Shown piece by piece: positions 24,580 to 32,250 of a DNA stretch of 36,311 bases. Within the stretch, counting starts at the first letter, position 1. Each line of letters begins with the position of its first letter. Below the pieces are notes generated by a model, which made no database searches, was not told the DNA's origin, and saw only the letters and a list, made by a program, of their open reading frames with translations. The DNA is taken from positions 1 to 36,311 of the forward strand of contig JAUPKM010000286.1 of assembly GCA_030837445.1 (NCBI GenBank). The letters are read 5' to 3'. The position numbers were made by a program, and so were the translations under genes. The stretch is from Actinomycetota bacterium (lineage in GTDB: Bacteria; Actinomycetota; Actinomycetes; S36-B12; UBA10799).

Positions 24580-25812
24580 TCAGCTGTAGCGGAGGTCGTA
24601 GCTCTTCGTCGTGAACGTCAGGCCGCCGGGAGCACCGGTGATCTCGTAACCGAACTGCTGCTGGCCGAGCGTCACGTCGCCCCACCAGCCGTTCGTCTTC
24701 AGCCACGTGAACAACGCGAGGAGATCGACAGTCCCGGACGTCGTGTCCGAGGTGCGGACGAACGAGTAGACGGCGTTGGAGCCGTTCGACCCCCGATAGA
24801 TGTTCCAGGTGTGGCCGCCGGCGGAGACGTTCGACGCGCTCGGGACCGCGCCGTTCGCGTCGTAGCTGCCCGCGATCGGACCGACCGCGCCCGCTTTGTT
24901 CATCCACACCATCACCTCGTAGGCGTTGTTGTCCGCCCACAGGTCATAAGCCGTCGAGTACGAGCCGCCGCTCGGCACCGAGACGTCGAAACTGCTGGTG
25001 AGGCTCTTCATCGAACTGAGTTTGCGGTTCAGGGTCAGCGAGGCGTTCGGGTACGACTTGACGCCGCTCGTCTCCGGATGGGTCGCGACCACCCTCCAGT
25101 TGCTGTGACCGTTCGCGCACAGCTGCTGGGTCCCGGCGCCGCCGCCCCAGATGTTGTTGTACAGCGTGTAGGAGCCGTCGGTGATCTTCGCCCACTGGTC
25201 CGACGAGCACTGCGCCCAGCTCCCGGCCGGACCGGTCGTCGACGCCGTCGCGGTGGTCGGCGCCGTCGTCCTGGTCGTCGCGGTCGTCCTGGCCGTCGCG
25301 GTCGTCGACGAGGAGGCACTCCCGCCGCCGTTGCCGCCGCTGCTGCTCCCGCAGGTGATGCCGTTCAGGGCGTACCGGGCGGGAGCCGGATTCGTCGTCC
25401 CCGTGGTCGTGCCGTGCACCCCGAACGACGTGGTGGTGCCCGAGGCGATCGACCCGTTGTAGTCGGCGTTCTTCGCCGTCACGGAGGACCCCTGCTGAAC
25501 GACCGTCGCGTTCCACGCCGAGTCGATCTTCTGGTCCCCGGGATACGTCCAGGTCAGCGTCCAGCCGTTGACGGCGGTCCCGGAGTTGGTGATCGTCACG
25601 TTCGCCACGAACCCGCCGGGCCACTGGGAGACCACCGCGTGGTCGACCCGGCAGGACACGGCGGCCGAGGCCGGGCTGCTCGCCGCGAGGCCGACAGGGA
25701 CTCCGATCGCGAGCGCCACGGTGCCAGCCACGAGAAGCCACCGGGAACGCCGTCCGGAAGATCGCCACCCGGTGGACCGGCGTCCGGACACGTGCGCAGC
25801 GGATAGATTCAT
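24580..25812 (-). CDS. Secreted endo-beta-1,4-glucanase, CBM2 plus GH12
   Basis: This 410-residue exported cellulase has a signal peptide to about residue 50 (SPASA end). A type 2 carbohydrate-binding module (54-154) follows, flanked by Cys54 and Cys154 and carrying the exposed Trp pattern (QWPGGF, GWTLTWTYPG, SAWNATV). Then come a Ser/Thr/Gly linker (155-197) and a GH12 domain (198-410). The GH12 catalytic pair is nucleophile Glu299 (YEVMVWMN) and acid/base Glu390 (FGYEITG). GH12 enzymes cleave cellulose or xyloglucan with retention. ATG 25812 has GGAG 6 bases upstream; longer readings lack support. It is a single-gene unit. With the CE2-like esterase at the other end it suggests a plant-biomass degrader. 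Confidence 0.95.
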   Translation of the reverse strand: MNLSAAHVSGRRSTGWRSSGRRSRWLLVAGTVALAIGVPVGLAASSPASAAVSCRVDHAVVSQWPGGFVANVTITNSGTAVNGWTLTWTYPGDQKIDSAWNATVVQQGSSVTAKNADYNGSIASGTTTSFGVHGTTTGTTNPAPARYALNGITCGSSSGGNGGGSASSSTTATARTTATTRTTAPTTATASTTGPAGSWAQCSSDQWAKITDGSYTLYNNIWGGGAGTQQLCANGHSNWRVVATHPETSGVKSYPNASLTLNRKLSSMKSLTSSFDVSVPSGGSYSTAYDLWADNNAYEVMVWMNKAGAVGPIAGSYDANGAVPSASNVSAGGHTWNIYRGSNGSNAVYSFVRTSDTTSGTVDLLALFTWLKTNGWWGDVTLGQQQFGYEITGAPGGLTFTTKSYDLRYS

Positions 25813-26013
25813 GAACAACTCCAGGAGTACTCGGTGCTCACCACGAGCCGCCCACCGCACCGTCGTTCTCGTCCCGCCCTGCCTGACAGGGAAGGCGCGA
25901 TGGAGGGCTCCTCACACCCAGGTGTCGCCACCGAACCCGGTCAAGGTTGCTTTTCCGGCCCAGTAGATCCGTCGCACCAACCCGAACGAGCCTCAGGCGA
26001 CCGAGTCGAGCCT

Positions 26014-26266
26014 GCGAGGCCGTTGGGGACGACGGCCGTGGTCATCCAGTGTTGGCCGGTCTGCACATGTCGCAGGCGGACCCACTTGCCGACCCGGACG
26101 GCGAACTCGGCCCGGGGGAACGCAGCGGCGTCCCGGACGACGAATCCCTCACTCGTCCGTGGGCCACGGCAGTTTCGCCAGACGCCGAGCAGATGCGCCT
26201 CGCTGACGAACGGACCCCGGTACAGGACAGGGACGAGCGCGAGACCGAGCAGCGCGCACCACTCCA
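26014..26266 (-). pseudogene. Remnant of RNA ligase gene (3' part only)
   Basis: Only the C-terminal third of the ligase remains. It reads VEWCALLGLALVPVLYRGPF, then SEGFVVRDAAAFPR (motif IV) and FAVRVGKWVR (motif V). It lacks the lysine nucleophile motif and the start, so it cannot be active. It is joined at about 26266-26272 to the HD-Pnk remnant in a different frame. The intact homologue is the ligase at 33692-34426. Confidence 0.88.
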
Positions 26267-26671
26267 CAACGTCTCCCTCCACGCCCTCGGGGAACTCGCC
26301 CGCACCGGATCGGCGAGCGCGAGCACACCGAACCGGTCCGGCCGGTCCGCGCCGACGTCGTCCAGGACCAGACGGGCGTAGCCGACCCTGTCCTCGACGT
26401 CCCGGACGTCGTCACAGACACGGCCCCGGGCGTCGCAGTCCCACAGCGCCGCGAGCAGCCGGGGATCGGTGTCGTGCGTCATCCGCAGCGCCGCTCCCCG
26501 CAACAGGCGGTCTGCGGCATAGGCCCACATATGGTCACGGATCAACGCCTGCGTCCCGGCGAACGCCCCGAGCGGCAGGCAGGCCACCTCGGGATGGGTG
26601 TGGGCGATCTCGCCGAACAGGGCTGCACCGGCCAGGTCGTGCCCCCGCAGGGCGTTGGCGATCGCATCCAC
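26267..26671 (-). pseudogene. Remnant of HD-Pnk gene
   Basis: The frame opens with the same MDAIANALRG start (GTG 26671) as the intact gene, then jumps to HDLAGAALFGEIAHTHP. It continues with DHMWAYAADRL and RVGYARLVLDDVGA as far as SSPRAWRE. Codons 11-99 are gone, removing the HD metal-binding dyad. Everything after about codon 222, including the kinase P-loop, is also gone. The first deletion is exactly 89 codons and kept the frame. Confidence 0.9.
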
Positions 26672-26716
26672 GCCGACGATCGTGCCTGTCCTCCCCCGTC
26701 GGCGGCCAGCGGTTTG

Positions 26717-26942
26717 TCACAGGTCTCGGTCGAGGTCCTTGACGAGCATGAGGAGACTCGTTGAGATCAAATCGCTACCAGGCGCGACACGGGCGGAGTC
26801 GATGATCCCTGCGACGACCGGCGAGGCACCCGGAAGTGGAATCCCGCAGAGCGGTGGCCGTCAGCAGCGTGCCGAACTGGTCCGGCGTGACCAGGTCCCA
26901 GCGAAACGGCAGACTCCCGGTGGCCTCCTCCACGCCCGCCAT
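26717..26942 (-). pseudogene. Broken gene of unknown function upstream of the dead cassette
   Basis: From ATG 26942 the frame reads MAGVEEATGSLPFRWDLVTP and goes on with DQFGTLL, a fluent protein start. It then loses sense after about 40 codons and stops at 26775. A shifted frame reads ASPVVAGIIDSARVAPGSDL and ends LMLVKDLDRDL with a stop at 26717-26719, a plausible C-terminus. The two ends look like one gene with a large internal deletion and frameshift, or two gene ends joined. The FRWDLV.PDQ.G.LL start recalls a conserved actinobacterial unknown family, from memory only. The rest of the gap to 27143 holds no supported gene. Confidence 0.5.
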
Positions 26943-27143
26943 TCTGGCAGGAACCCCAACGCTTTCGTCAGGGCTGGAGCCAGCCATGATCCCGGCGCCA
27001 GCACTGCATCAGTCCAGAGCCCGCCTTCCCCCACCCCACCACGCAGGGTCACCGCGCAGCAGACGCCTCGCCGCGTCCAGAACGGCCAGATGAGGATGCA
27101 CCTCCTGCATCGGACGCGGAGGGCTGGGGTAGGCGCCGCCGTG

Positions 27144-27659
27144 TCAGGGGCGGTCGCCCTGAAGAATCTGCTGGATGTCCCACAGGTGGTGGAAGGCGTC
27201 GTGGCAGTTGTTGCGGGCCACATCCTCAGCGCGCTGTCGGCCCCTCCCCGCGTGATCCAGTTCGATGGCCTCGTGCAGCGCCGGACGAAGGACGCTGATC
27301 CACTCGCCCACAGCTTGGGAGGTCGACCAGACGACGGCAGCCAAGGGGAGAGCCGAGTAACCCCGCGCCACCGCAAGAGCATCCGGGTCGTATCCACCCA
27401 CATGGGGCTGTCCGGTGAGCCGCACGGCCTGCACCCGCTCCGCCCATTGACGCAGGTTGTCGCCGATGTGGCCCACGTACTCGACGACCGACCAGCCACC
27501 GCTTCCACGGCGCTTCAGCCCATCGGGCGGCAACGCGGCGGCATCCAACAACGACGACAGCCGCGAGATCCACATGATGGCGTCTTCGGGTGTCAACAAC
27601 CAGTCGAACCCGCACTCGCGGCAGGGACTGCCGTACCGGTCCGCACCCCAGGACTCCAC
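27144..27659 (-). CDS. DinB-like four-helix protein
   Basis: This 171-residue protein has the DinB/maleylpyruvate isomerase-like pattern of three metal-binding His residues: YVGHIGDNLRQW in the first half, and CHDAFHHLWDIQQIL near the end. An N-terminal CRECGFDW adds a Cys pair. DinB-fold proteins are metal-dependent and often act in thiol-cofactor transfer or stress responses, but the specific role cannot be told. GTG 27659 follows TACGGT by 6 bases with no ribosome site, so the transcript may be leaderless. A much longer reading to 28286 overlaps the nuclease gene and is rejected. Confidence 0.85.
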   Translation of the reverse strand: MESWGADRYGSPCRECGFDWLLTPEDAIMWISRLSSLLDAAALPPDGLKRRGSGGWSVVEYVGHIGDNLRQWAERVQAVRLTGQPHVGGYDPDALAVARGYSALPLAAVVWSTSQAVGEWISVLRPALHEAIELDHAGRGRQRAEDVARNNCHDAFHHLWDIQQILQGDRP

Positions 27660-27825
27660 GCCGCCACCGTACCTGCCAGGGCCATCGCAGCCGACCCGCC
27701 CGGCTCGCGGCATGACCGGACGCCATGCCGTACCCGCCTGCGGCATCCCCCTGTGTGAGGTCGGCCTCGGTCGAAGTGCCTTGCCACTCCGACATGGACT
27801 CCACGTGGGCCGGCGGCCTGCTTCG

Positions 27826-30123
27826 TCAGCGGCACCCGCGTGCGCTTCTCCATCGCGTCGCGAACTCCTCGCTGACCGCCCAGTACCAGTCGGATCCGAT
27901 CTTGGTGTATTCGACAGGTGGGTTGGCTCTCCCAAAGCTCCCCCGGGCCTTGAGCGTGAGGGCACCGAGGGCAGATGGTGCGTGCCGTGCCGACTGGAAC
28001 ACGCCTGCCGCGAGGAAATCGGCGTTGCGCCACCACTTGCCCGGCTCCGCGGACAGCGTGTCGAGAACGGTCCGCATCGATTCGCCAGCCTCTGTCGCGA
28101 GGCGTTCGACGTCGAGGCCGGACCAGGGCTTCGCGTCGAGTTCTCCGATCGGCAGTGCCGTGGCGGCCTCGCTCGCAGCCTCGTGAACTTCAAGATCGGG
28201 ACCCGGCCATACCTCGCAGATCGCCGTAGCCAGCGCCGCGGAGCGCTCGCGCACGTCTTCTTCGGTCCAAGCGTCGAGATGACCATCGAGGATCTTCTTG
28301 TTCAGGACCAGCAGGCTGAACTTCTCGAGGAGTCTCCGCTTCCCGACACCCGGGAGGCCGCCGTCCGTAATCCCCGACGCATCGGCGTCAGTCCAGGGGC
28401 GGTTCGAGAGCGAACCGTTGAGCGACTTCGTGACCAGCGTGAGGTTGCCGATGGTGTTGACGAGTACGTCGCGTTGTGCCGCAGCCTCCGGACCGAGTCT
28501 CGGCTCAGGGTCCCAGTGCGCGCGCCAGCCTTGAGGCATTACATGTTCGATCTCGAGCGCAGGAGGGAGGGTCACCGCCTCGTGCATCGAGTTCTGACCT
28601 CGCCAGTGCTGCTCCACGGCGCCGAGCACTACGCGGAGTCGGTCCTGCCGGAGATTGCCATACAACCGGCTCGACGGGAGCGAGGCGGTAAGCCGCGCAT
28701 CGGACGGCCAGATCCGCGTCTCGGCGGTCTGCTGCGACAGGAAGGTCACGATCTGCTCGCCGGCTTGCTCGGGCTCTGAGTCATCGAGCATCTTGAGCGT
28801 CGCGACGGCGAACTTGTTCATATCTTTCGTCGGCATCCTTAACAGAGTGCGACGGATCACCCAGCTCTCTAACGACTCGAGGCCCGTACGCATCTGACCG
28901 ACGGGGATACCATGGTTCTTGGACAACAACCAGAGGAATACCGGGGTAGTGACGGCAAGTTCGAGCCGTTCAATGACTCGCGAGTAGTACCGTCCCTCCG
29001 GGGTATTCTCGTCGAGCTGCGCAAGGTTGCGATAGGTATCCGCATCGCGGCGAAGTTCCGCCAGAAAACCGTCCGCGGCCGCCACGTTGTTCATACGCGG
29101 CTCGGCATACTCTACAAAAACCCGAAAAGTGTGTTCGGCCTTGAGTTCCTCCTGACGACGCATCGTCAACCAGTACTGTAAGAAAATGTCGATGCGTGAC
29201 CGACTGAGCCTGCCCTGGCGGATCTCTTCACGCCACCACACGCCGTCGAACTCGGCCCATCGGCGCTCAGCCCACGCCGTGACGTCAGCACCGAGCCTCT
29301 CGCCCTTGCGGAACACCCAGTTCTTGACGAGGTCGGCCTTGAGCAGAGGCGTCCCCCGGTCGTTGAGCGTCTCGAAGATCAACTGAGCGTCGTCATGACC
29401 GGCCAGGTTGATGGCCACCAGAACCAGACGGTCCTCAAGGGTCGAGCTCAGCGCCTCAACACGCAGCGCCTCGTCACCAGGGGGTATCACGCCGTCTTCG
29501 TCTGCGACGCCACCGATCCACCGCTCAGCCTCTTGCTTGAAGAAGCGATGTGCGTCGATGATTCGATGCTCGCCCGACCACTCGCCAGCATGGTCCATCG
29601 CATATTCGAACGCGCCCCGGTCGGCCTGCGAGGGCCACAGCTTGAAGCGCTCGCGTTTCCCCATGAACTTTGTTGCCGCGTTGAGAATCAACCCTCCGAG
29701 CGACTCAGCGACGTCGTCATGGCCGCGGCGTTCAACGACCTCTTGCGCCGCATCGAGAAGCAACTGAATCGTCATCATTCGCTGCTGACCGTCAATGACG
29801 TCATGCCGCGTCACATCACCTGCGACCGGCTTTCTCGACTCGTAAACAACGGCCCCGAGGAAATGGTGGCCCTCCGGAACCGCATCAGGATCCGCAGACT
29901 TCGCGGCAATGTAGTCCTCGGCGACCCGCACGACATCGTCCCAGAGAGGCGCCCACTGGTCTTCCTCGCTCCACACATACGGGCGCTGGAACGCCGGGAT
30001 CTCATAGTGCTCCTTGCCCCCAAAGAGATCACGCGGGCTCAGTGCATTGGCCTCCAACGCCAACCTCCTACACCTGTCGTACCACAGACGGACGGTCGAG
30101 GTCATCTTCTCATCGACGCTCAT
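27826..30123 (-). CDS. GmrSD-like nuclease: DUF262 plus DUF1524/HNH
   Basis: This 765-residue protein has an N-terminal DUF262 (ParB/sulfiredoxin-like NTPase) domain, with IPAFQRPYVW at 42-51, DGQQR at 111-115 and FETLNDRG at 250-257. A helical middle follows, then a DUF1524 HNH nuclease domain with EIEHVMP at 524-530 and NTIGNLTLVTKSLN at 556-569. An extra C-terminal region of about 115 residues may be winged-helix. DUF262-DUF1524 fusions include GmrSD-type type IV restriction enzymes that cut modified phage DNA, and the family also includes phosphorothioate-sensing nucleases. No modification genes are nearby, so a type IV role is the best inference. Base composition is less GC-rich than the tad genes, suggesting transfer. 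ATG 30123 overlaps the preceding small gene by 4 bases. Confidence 0.92.
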   Translation of the reverse strand: MSVDEKMTSTVRLWYDRCRRLALEANALSPRDLFGGKEHYEIPAFQRPYVWSEEDQWAPLWDDVVRVAEDYIAAKSADPDAVPEGHHFLGAVVYESRKPVAGDVTRHDVIDGQQRMMTIQLLLDAAQEVVERRGHDDVAESLGGLILNAATKFMGKRERFKLWPSQADRGAFEYAMDHAGEWSGEHRIIDAHRFFKQEAERWIGGVADEDGVIPPGDEALRVEALSSTLEDRLVLVAINLAGHDDAQLIFETLNDRGTPLLKADLVKNWVFRKGERLGADVTAWAERRWAEFDGVWWREEIRQGRLSRSRIDIFLQYWLTMRRQEELKAEHTFRVFVEYAEPRMNNVAAADGFLAELRRDADTYRNLAQLDENTPEGRYYSRVIERLELAVTTPVFLWLLSKNHGIPVGQMRTGLESLESWVIRRTLLRMPTKDMNKFAVATLKMLDDSEPEQAGEQIVTFLSQQTAETRIWPSDARLTASLPSSRLYGNLRQDRLRVVLGAVEQHWRGQNSMHEAVTLPPALEIEHVMPQGWRAHWDPEPRLGPEAAAQRDVLVNTIGNLTLVTKSLNGSLSNRPWTDADASGITDGGLPGVGKRRLLEKFSLLVLNKKILDGHLDAWTEEDVRERSAALATAICEVWPGPDLEVHEAASEAATALPIGELDAKPWSGLDVERLATEAGESMRTVLDTLSAEPGKWWRNADFLAAGVFQSARHAPSALGALTLKARGSFGRANPPVEYTKIGSDWYWAVSEEFATRWRSARGCR

Positions 30124-30371
30124 GGCAAGTCCTCACCTGGAGCACAATCGGCCCCGTCCGCGTCGCAGCCACCAAGCAGGTGCCTTAAGACTTCGGCGGA
30201 GTCGTGCCCGTTCACGACCGCGAGATGGGCGGCGTAGAAGGGCTTGGCTGGCGCCGCCGCCGTTCCGACCCCGGGCGGCGGAGAGGTCGCGCCGAACTCG
30301 AGGGCGGCGTCCAGCGCGACCTCGTCCAGGACGTCCGATCGGTGCCGGCCTTGGAGCGCCGCGTCCACCAA
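30120..30371 (-). CDS. Small unknown protein coupled to the GmrSD-like gene
   Basis: This 83-residue frame (TTG 30371 or GTG 30368) ends in an ATGA overlap with the DUF262 nuclease start. The product has no recognised domain. It begins VDAALQGRHRSDVLDEVALD, has a Pro/Gly-rich middle and ends acidic with a Cys pair. Translational coupling suggests it is real and works with the nuclease, or that it is the tail of a truncated gene. It lies 28 bases after the PIN-toxin stop. Confidence 0.5.
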   Translation of the reverse strand: MVDAALQGRHRSDVLDEVALDAALEFGATSPPPGVGTAAAPAKPFYAAHLAVVNGHDSAEVLRHLLGGCDADGADCAPGEDLP

Positions 30372-30399
30372 CCGGCGCTGAAGGCCCCTGGCCGGGCTG

Positions 30400-30813
30400 T
30401 CAGGGCAGCCGGAGGGTCTCTACGGCTTGGCCTGTGATGCTGGCGATCAGGTCGAAGTCCTTGTCATTGTGGAGCACGGTCAGCCCCGATCGTTCGGCGA
30501 CTGCGGCGATGAGGAGATCGGGTATGGAGGGTGCCCGGTGCATGCCACGATCGGCCAGGGCTTGCTGGACCTCGACGGCGCGCCGCTCGGCGGCTGGCGT
30601 CATGCATTCCACGGGGAGCAGTGAGAGCGGGGGCCGTTGTGATGACGCGCGCAGCTCGGGGCCGGACCGGGCCGAGAACCCGACCTCCAACAGGGTCACC
30701 GTGGTGACGTGCAGCAGGCCGCGACTGATGCGGTCGGCCCAGGCCTGGGCATCCGGGCTGGCCGAAAGCCGGACCAAGGCCGACTTGTCGACCAGCCACG
30801 CCGTCAGCGCCAC
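30400..30813 (-). CDS. vapC: PIN-domain toxin (VapC type)
   Basis: This 137-residue PIN ribonuclease carries the acidic active-site set: Asp in AWLVDKSAL, Glu in TLLEVGFSAR, Asp in SIPDLLIAAVAE and Asp in LHNDKDFDLI. PIN toxins of VapBC systems cleave RNA, often tRNA or rRNA. The start overlaps the antitoxin gene by 10 bases, the usual VapBC layout. No frameshift is visible and the length is normal. Confidence 0.92.
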   Translation of the reverse strand: MALTAWLVDKSALVRLSASPDAQAWADRISRGLLHVTTVTLLEVGFSARSGPELRASSQRPPLSLLPVECMTPAAERRAVEVQQALADRGMHRAPSIPDLLIAAVAERSGLTVLHNDKDFDLIASITGQAVETLRLP

Positions 30814-31022
30814 GCGTCGTCCATGACAGCAGGGTCGGCGAGGTCGGAGAAGATGTCCTCGAAGCTGGCCAGCTCAGCCACGGTGACGCTGTGGCCGGTC
30901 CGGGCGGTGGCCTGGGTGAGGATCCGGCGGAGGTACTCGCTCCGCGACAGGCCGAGGCGCTCGGCATCGGCGTCGAGCGCGGACACCACGTTCTCAGGGA
31001 TGTCCCTGACGAGTAGGTTCAT
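30804..31022 (-). CDS. Ribbon-helix-helix antitoxin (VapB/FitA type)
   Basis: This 72-residue protein starts MNLLVRDIPENVVSALDADA, a ribbon-helix-helix DNA-binding domain. It continues with LGLSRSEYLRRIL and has an acidic C-terminal tail (FEDIFSDLADP) that would bind and block the PIN toxin. ATG 31022 is chosen for GGGAGG about 8 bases upstream; GTG 31031 sits on that ribosome site. It would repress its own operon through the GATATC repeats just upstream. Confidence 0.91.
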   Translation of the reverse strand: MNLLVRDIPENVVSALDADAERLGLSRSEYLRRILTQATARTGHSVTVAELASFEDIFSDLADPAVMDDAWR

Positions 31023-31040
31023 CTCAACCACCTCCCATGC

Positions 31041-31056
31041 GATATCTCACGATATC
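31041..31056 (-). promoter_or_regulatory. Paired GATATC operator overlapping the antitoxin promoter
   Basis: GATATC, four bases, GATATC forms an inverted repeat 19 bases upstream of the antitoxin ATG. On the minus strand TATCGT within it fits a TANNNT -10 element. Ribbon-helix-helix antitoxins bind such paired short sites to autoregulate, so this is the likely operator. The assignment is by position. Confidence 0.5.
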
Positions 31057-31494
31057 ACTCCGCAGTCAGTGGGCACCAACAACGCAGGACCTGGACCGCA
31101 GGCGCCGGATCGTGCCAGCCAGCCGCGATACCTGTCATCCGATAGGCACCACGTCGGAAGAATCTTGTCTTCATAACCACTGGCATCTTCCTGATCCTTC
31201 ACACCTTCACCCTGACCAGGCATGACAAAAGGGTCAGGAAGATGACCCACCTGATTCGTGGTGCTTTATCCGATTGGATCGTCGCGGAGTCCGCCCTTTC
31301 CGCACCCCTCGCACTGTTGACAGCGCCTGACCCAGCCGTGTCCACCCCAAGCACACTCCGATACGGACGGGCCGCTCCCCCGACACGAGACTCGCGGCAT
31401 GATCGGGCGAGCGTAGCCACCCTCACCGTGGCAGAAGCGGACGATGCTTCTCGTGGACTACGTGCAGAGCTTGGTCCGACCGTGAGCCCCGGCG
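31057..31494. other. Gene-free stretch between antitoxin and unknown gene
   Basis: No reading frame here looks like a protein on either strand; those present are short and Arg/Ser/Pro-rich. The only structure seen is the set of inverted repeats at 31184-31244. Confidence 0.5.
31184..31244. repeat. Nested inverted repeats (two alternative hairpins)
   Basis: CATCTTCCTGATCC at 31184-31197 pairs with GGGTCAGGAAGATG at 31231-31244. CCTGACC at 31211-31217 can instead pair with GGTCAGG at 31232-31238. The two stems share the right arm and exclude each other. A transcription end, a small RNA or an old element end are all possible. Confidence 0.5.
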
Positions 31495-31995
31495 TCAGCC
31501 ACTGGACCGGATGGACAGCGTCACGTGCTCGGTGAACTTCCTCGGCTCGCGCTGGATGTCCACGAGCAAGGTACCCGTCGGCACGTGGGCTACCCGCTTG
31601 TTCTCGAGATCGCCGATGGCCAGCCGACCTGAGGGGCAGTCCAGTTGCCCAGTGAACTCCGCCGGGGTGTCAAGTTCCCGACCGACGACGGTCACCGTGA
31701 CCTGCGCCGGCGGGATCGGCTCGTTCGGGTCGGTGTCTTCGGGGATCTCGACGTCCGCACCGTGAAGGACGGGGACCGCGATCATGGTCGTCGAGGCGCT
31801 GATGTCATCGTCGCCGGTGATGTCCGGGATCTCGACGTCAGCCTCGGCGTCGTAGATCGTCAACAAGCCCCATACGAACGGCTGTATCCAGCGCTGGTCG
31901 TCGACGGCCCCGAGCAGCTTCATAACGATCTCGCACGCTACCTCACGTCGCACTGTTGCGAACAGGGCCGCCAGCTTCACACGCGGCCTCGTCAC
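31495..31995 (-). CDS. Unknown protein
   Basis: This 166-residue frame begins at GTG 31995, with ATG 31923 an equally good start. The product has no signal peptide, membrane segment or recognised domain. The first 50 residues look helical (EVACEIVMKLLGAVDDQRW). The rest is beta-rich and acidic, with VEIP.. repeated twice (DVEIPDITGDDD and DVEIPEDTDPNEP) and a single-Cys strand. Its place among toxin and nuclease genes suggests an accessory or defence gene, but nothing in the sequence fixes a role. Confidence 0.55.
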   Translation of the reverse strand: MTRPRVKLAALFATVRREVACEIVMKLLGAVDDQRWIQPFVWGLLTIYDAEADVEIPDITGDDDISASTTMIAVPVLHGADVEIPEDTDPNEPIPPAQVTVTVVGRELDTPAEFTGQLDCPSGRLAIGDLENKRVAHVPTGTLLVDIQREPRKFTEHVTLSIRSSG

Positions 31996-32250
31996 ACCGA
32001 GGCGTCTCGCGGCAGTTCCGGACGGCGCTTACGCCGCGACGCTGAGCTCGTGGATCGGCCTGTCAGCCTCGACGGCACGGACGCTTCGCCGGAGGTGCTC
32101 AGGCAGTCGGTTCCGATGCTGATGCTATGTCGCGCGAGGGCGCTTCATCGTTCGACATCAGGTAGGAATCACCTGCCGGGCCGCTCATCTGGCGCGGCCC
32201 CAGAGACATGGACGTGCGCATCCGCTCGGTGGCATCTCCGGATGCTGACA

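Larger units (their letters stand above)
26014..26715 (-). repeat. Shrunken direct copy of the RNA-repair cassette
   Basis: This stretch aligns base by base, with about nine in ten matching by eye, to parts of 33768-35765 in the same orientation. The left edge (GCGAGGCCGTTGG) and right edge (GGTTT) are shared, but about 1.3 kb is missing internally. The first gap removes about 34021-35050 of the intact copy. The second removes 267 bases between two TGCCCCCG repeats (35423-35430 and 35690-35697). Confidence 0.9.

Noticed and set aside
24567..24584. Hairpin GCTGA...TCAGC between the HIT and GH12 stops as a bidirectional terminator
   Set aside because: The stem is only about 5 pairs and no T-tract follows on either strand.
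25901..25914. TGGAGGGCTCCTCA upstream of the GH12 gene as a CebR/CelR-type operator
   Set aside because: It only loosely matches the known TGGGAGCGCTCCCA palindrome; the centre lacks the CG step and the halves are uneven.
27009..27110. A 33-residue frame (MQEVHPHLAVLDAARRLLRG start) in the gap before the DinB-like gene
   Set aside because: Composition is protein-like, but no ribosome site or recognisable family is seen and it lies in a decayed region; too short to call.
27144..28286. A long version of the DinB-like protein
   Set aside because: The extra N-terminal part is an Arg/Ser/Pro-rich antiparallel-frame reading of the nuclease gene region and has no ribosome site.
30375..30410. Bulged GC stem at the PIN-toxin stop as a terminator
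   Set aside because: It has no T-tract, and the closely spaced downstream genes argue for read-through.
32029..32117. Minus-strand tail LPEHLRRSVRAVEADRPIHE ending ELSVAA and a stop, as an antitoxin gene
   Set aside because: It is bounded upstream by an in-frame TAG with no start codon; at best a short gene fragment of unknown family.
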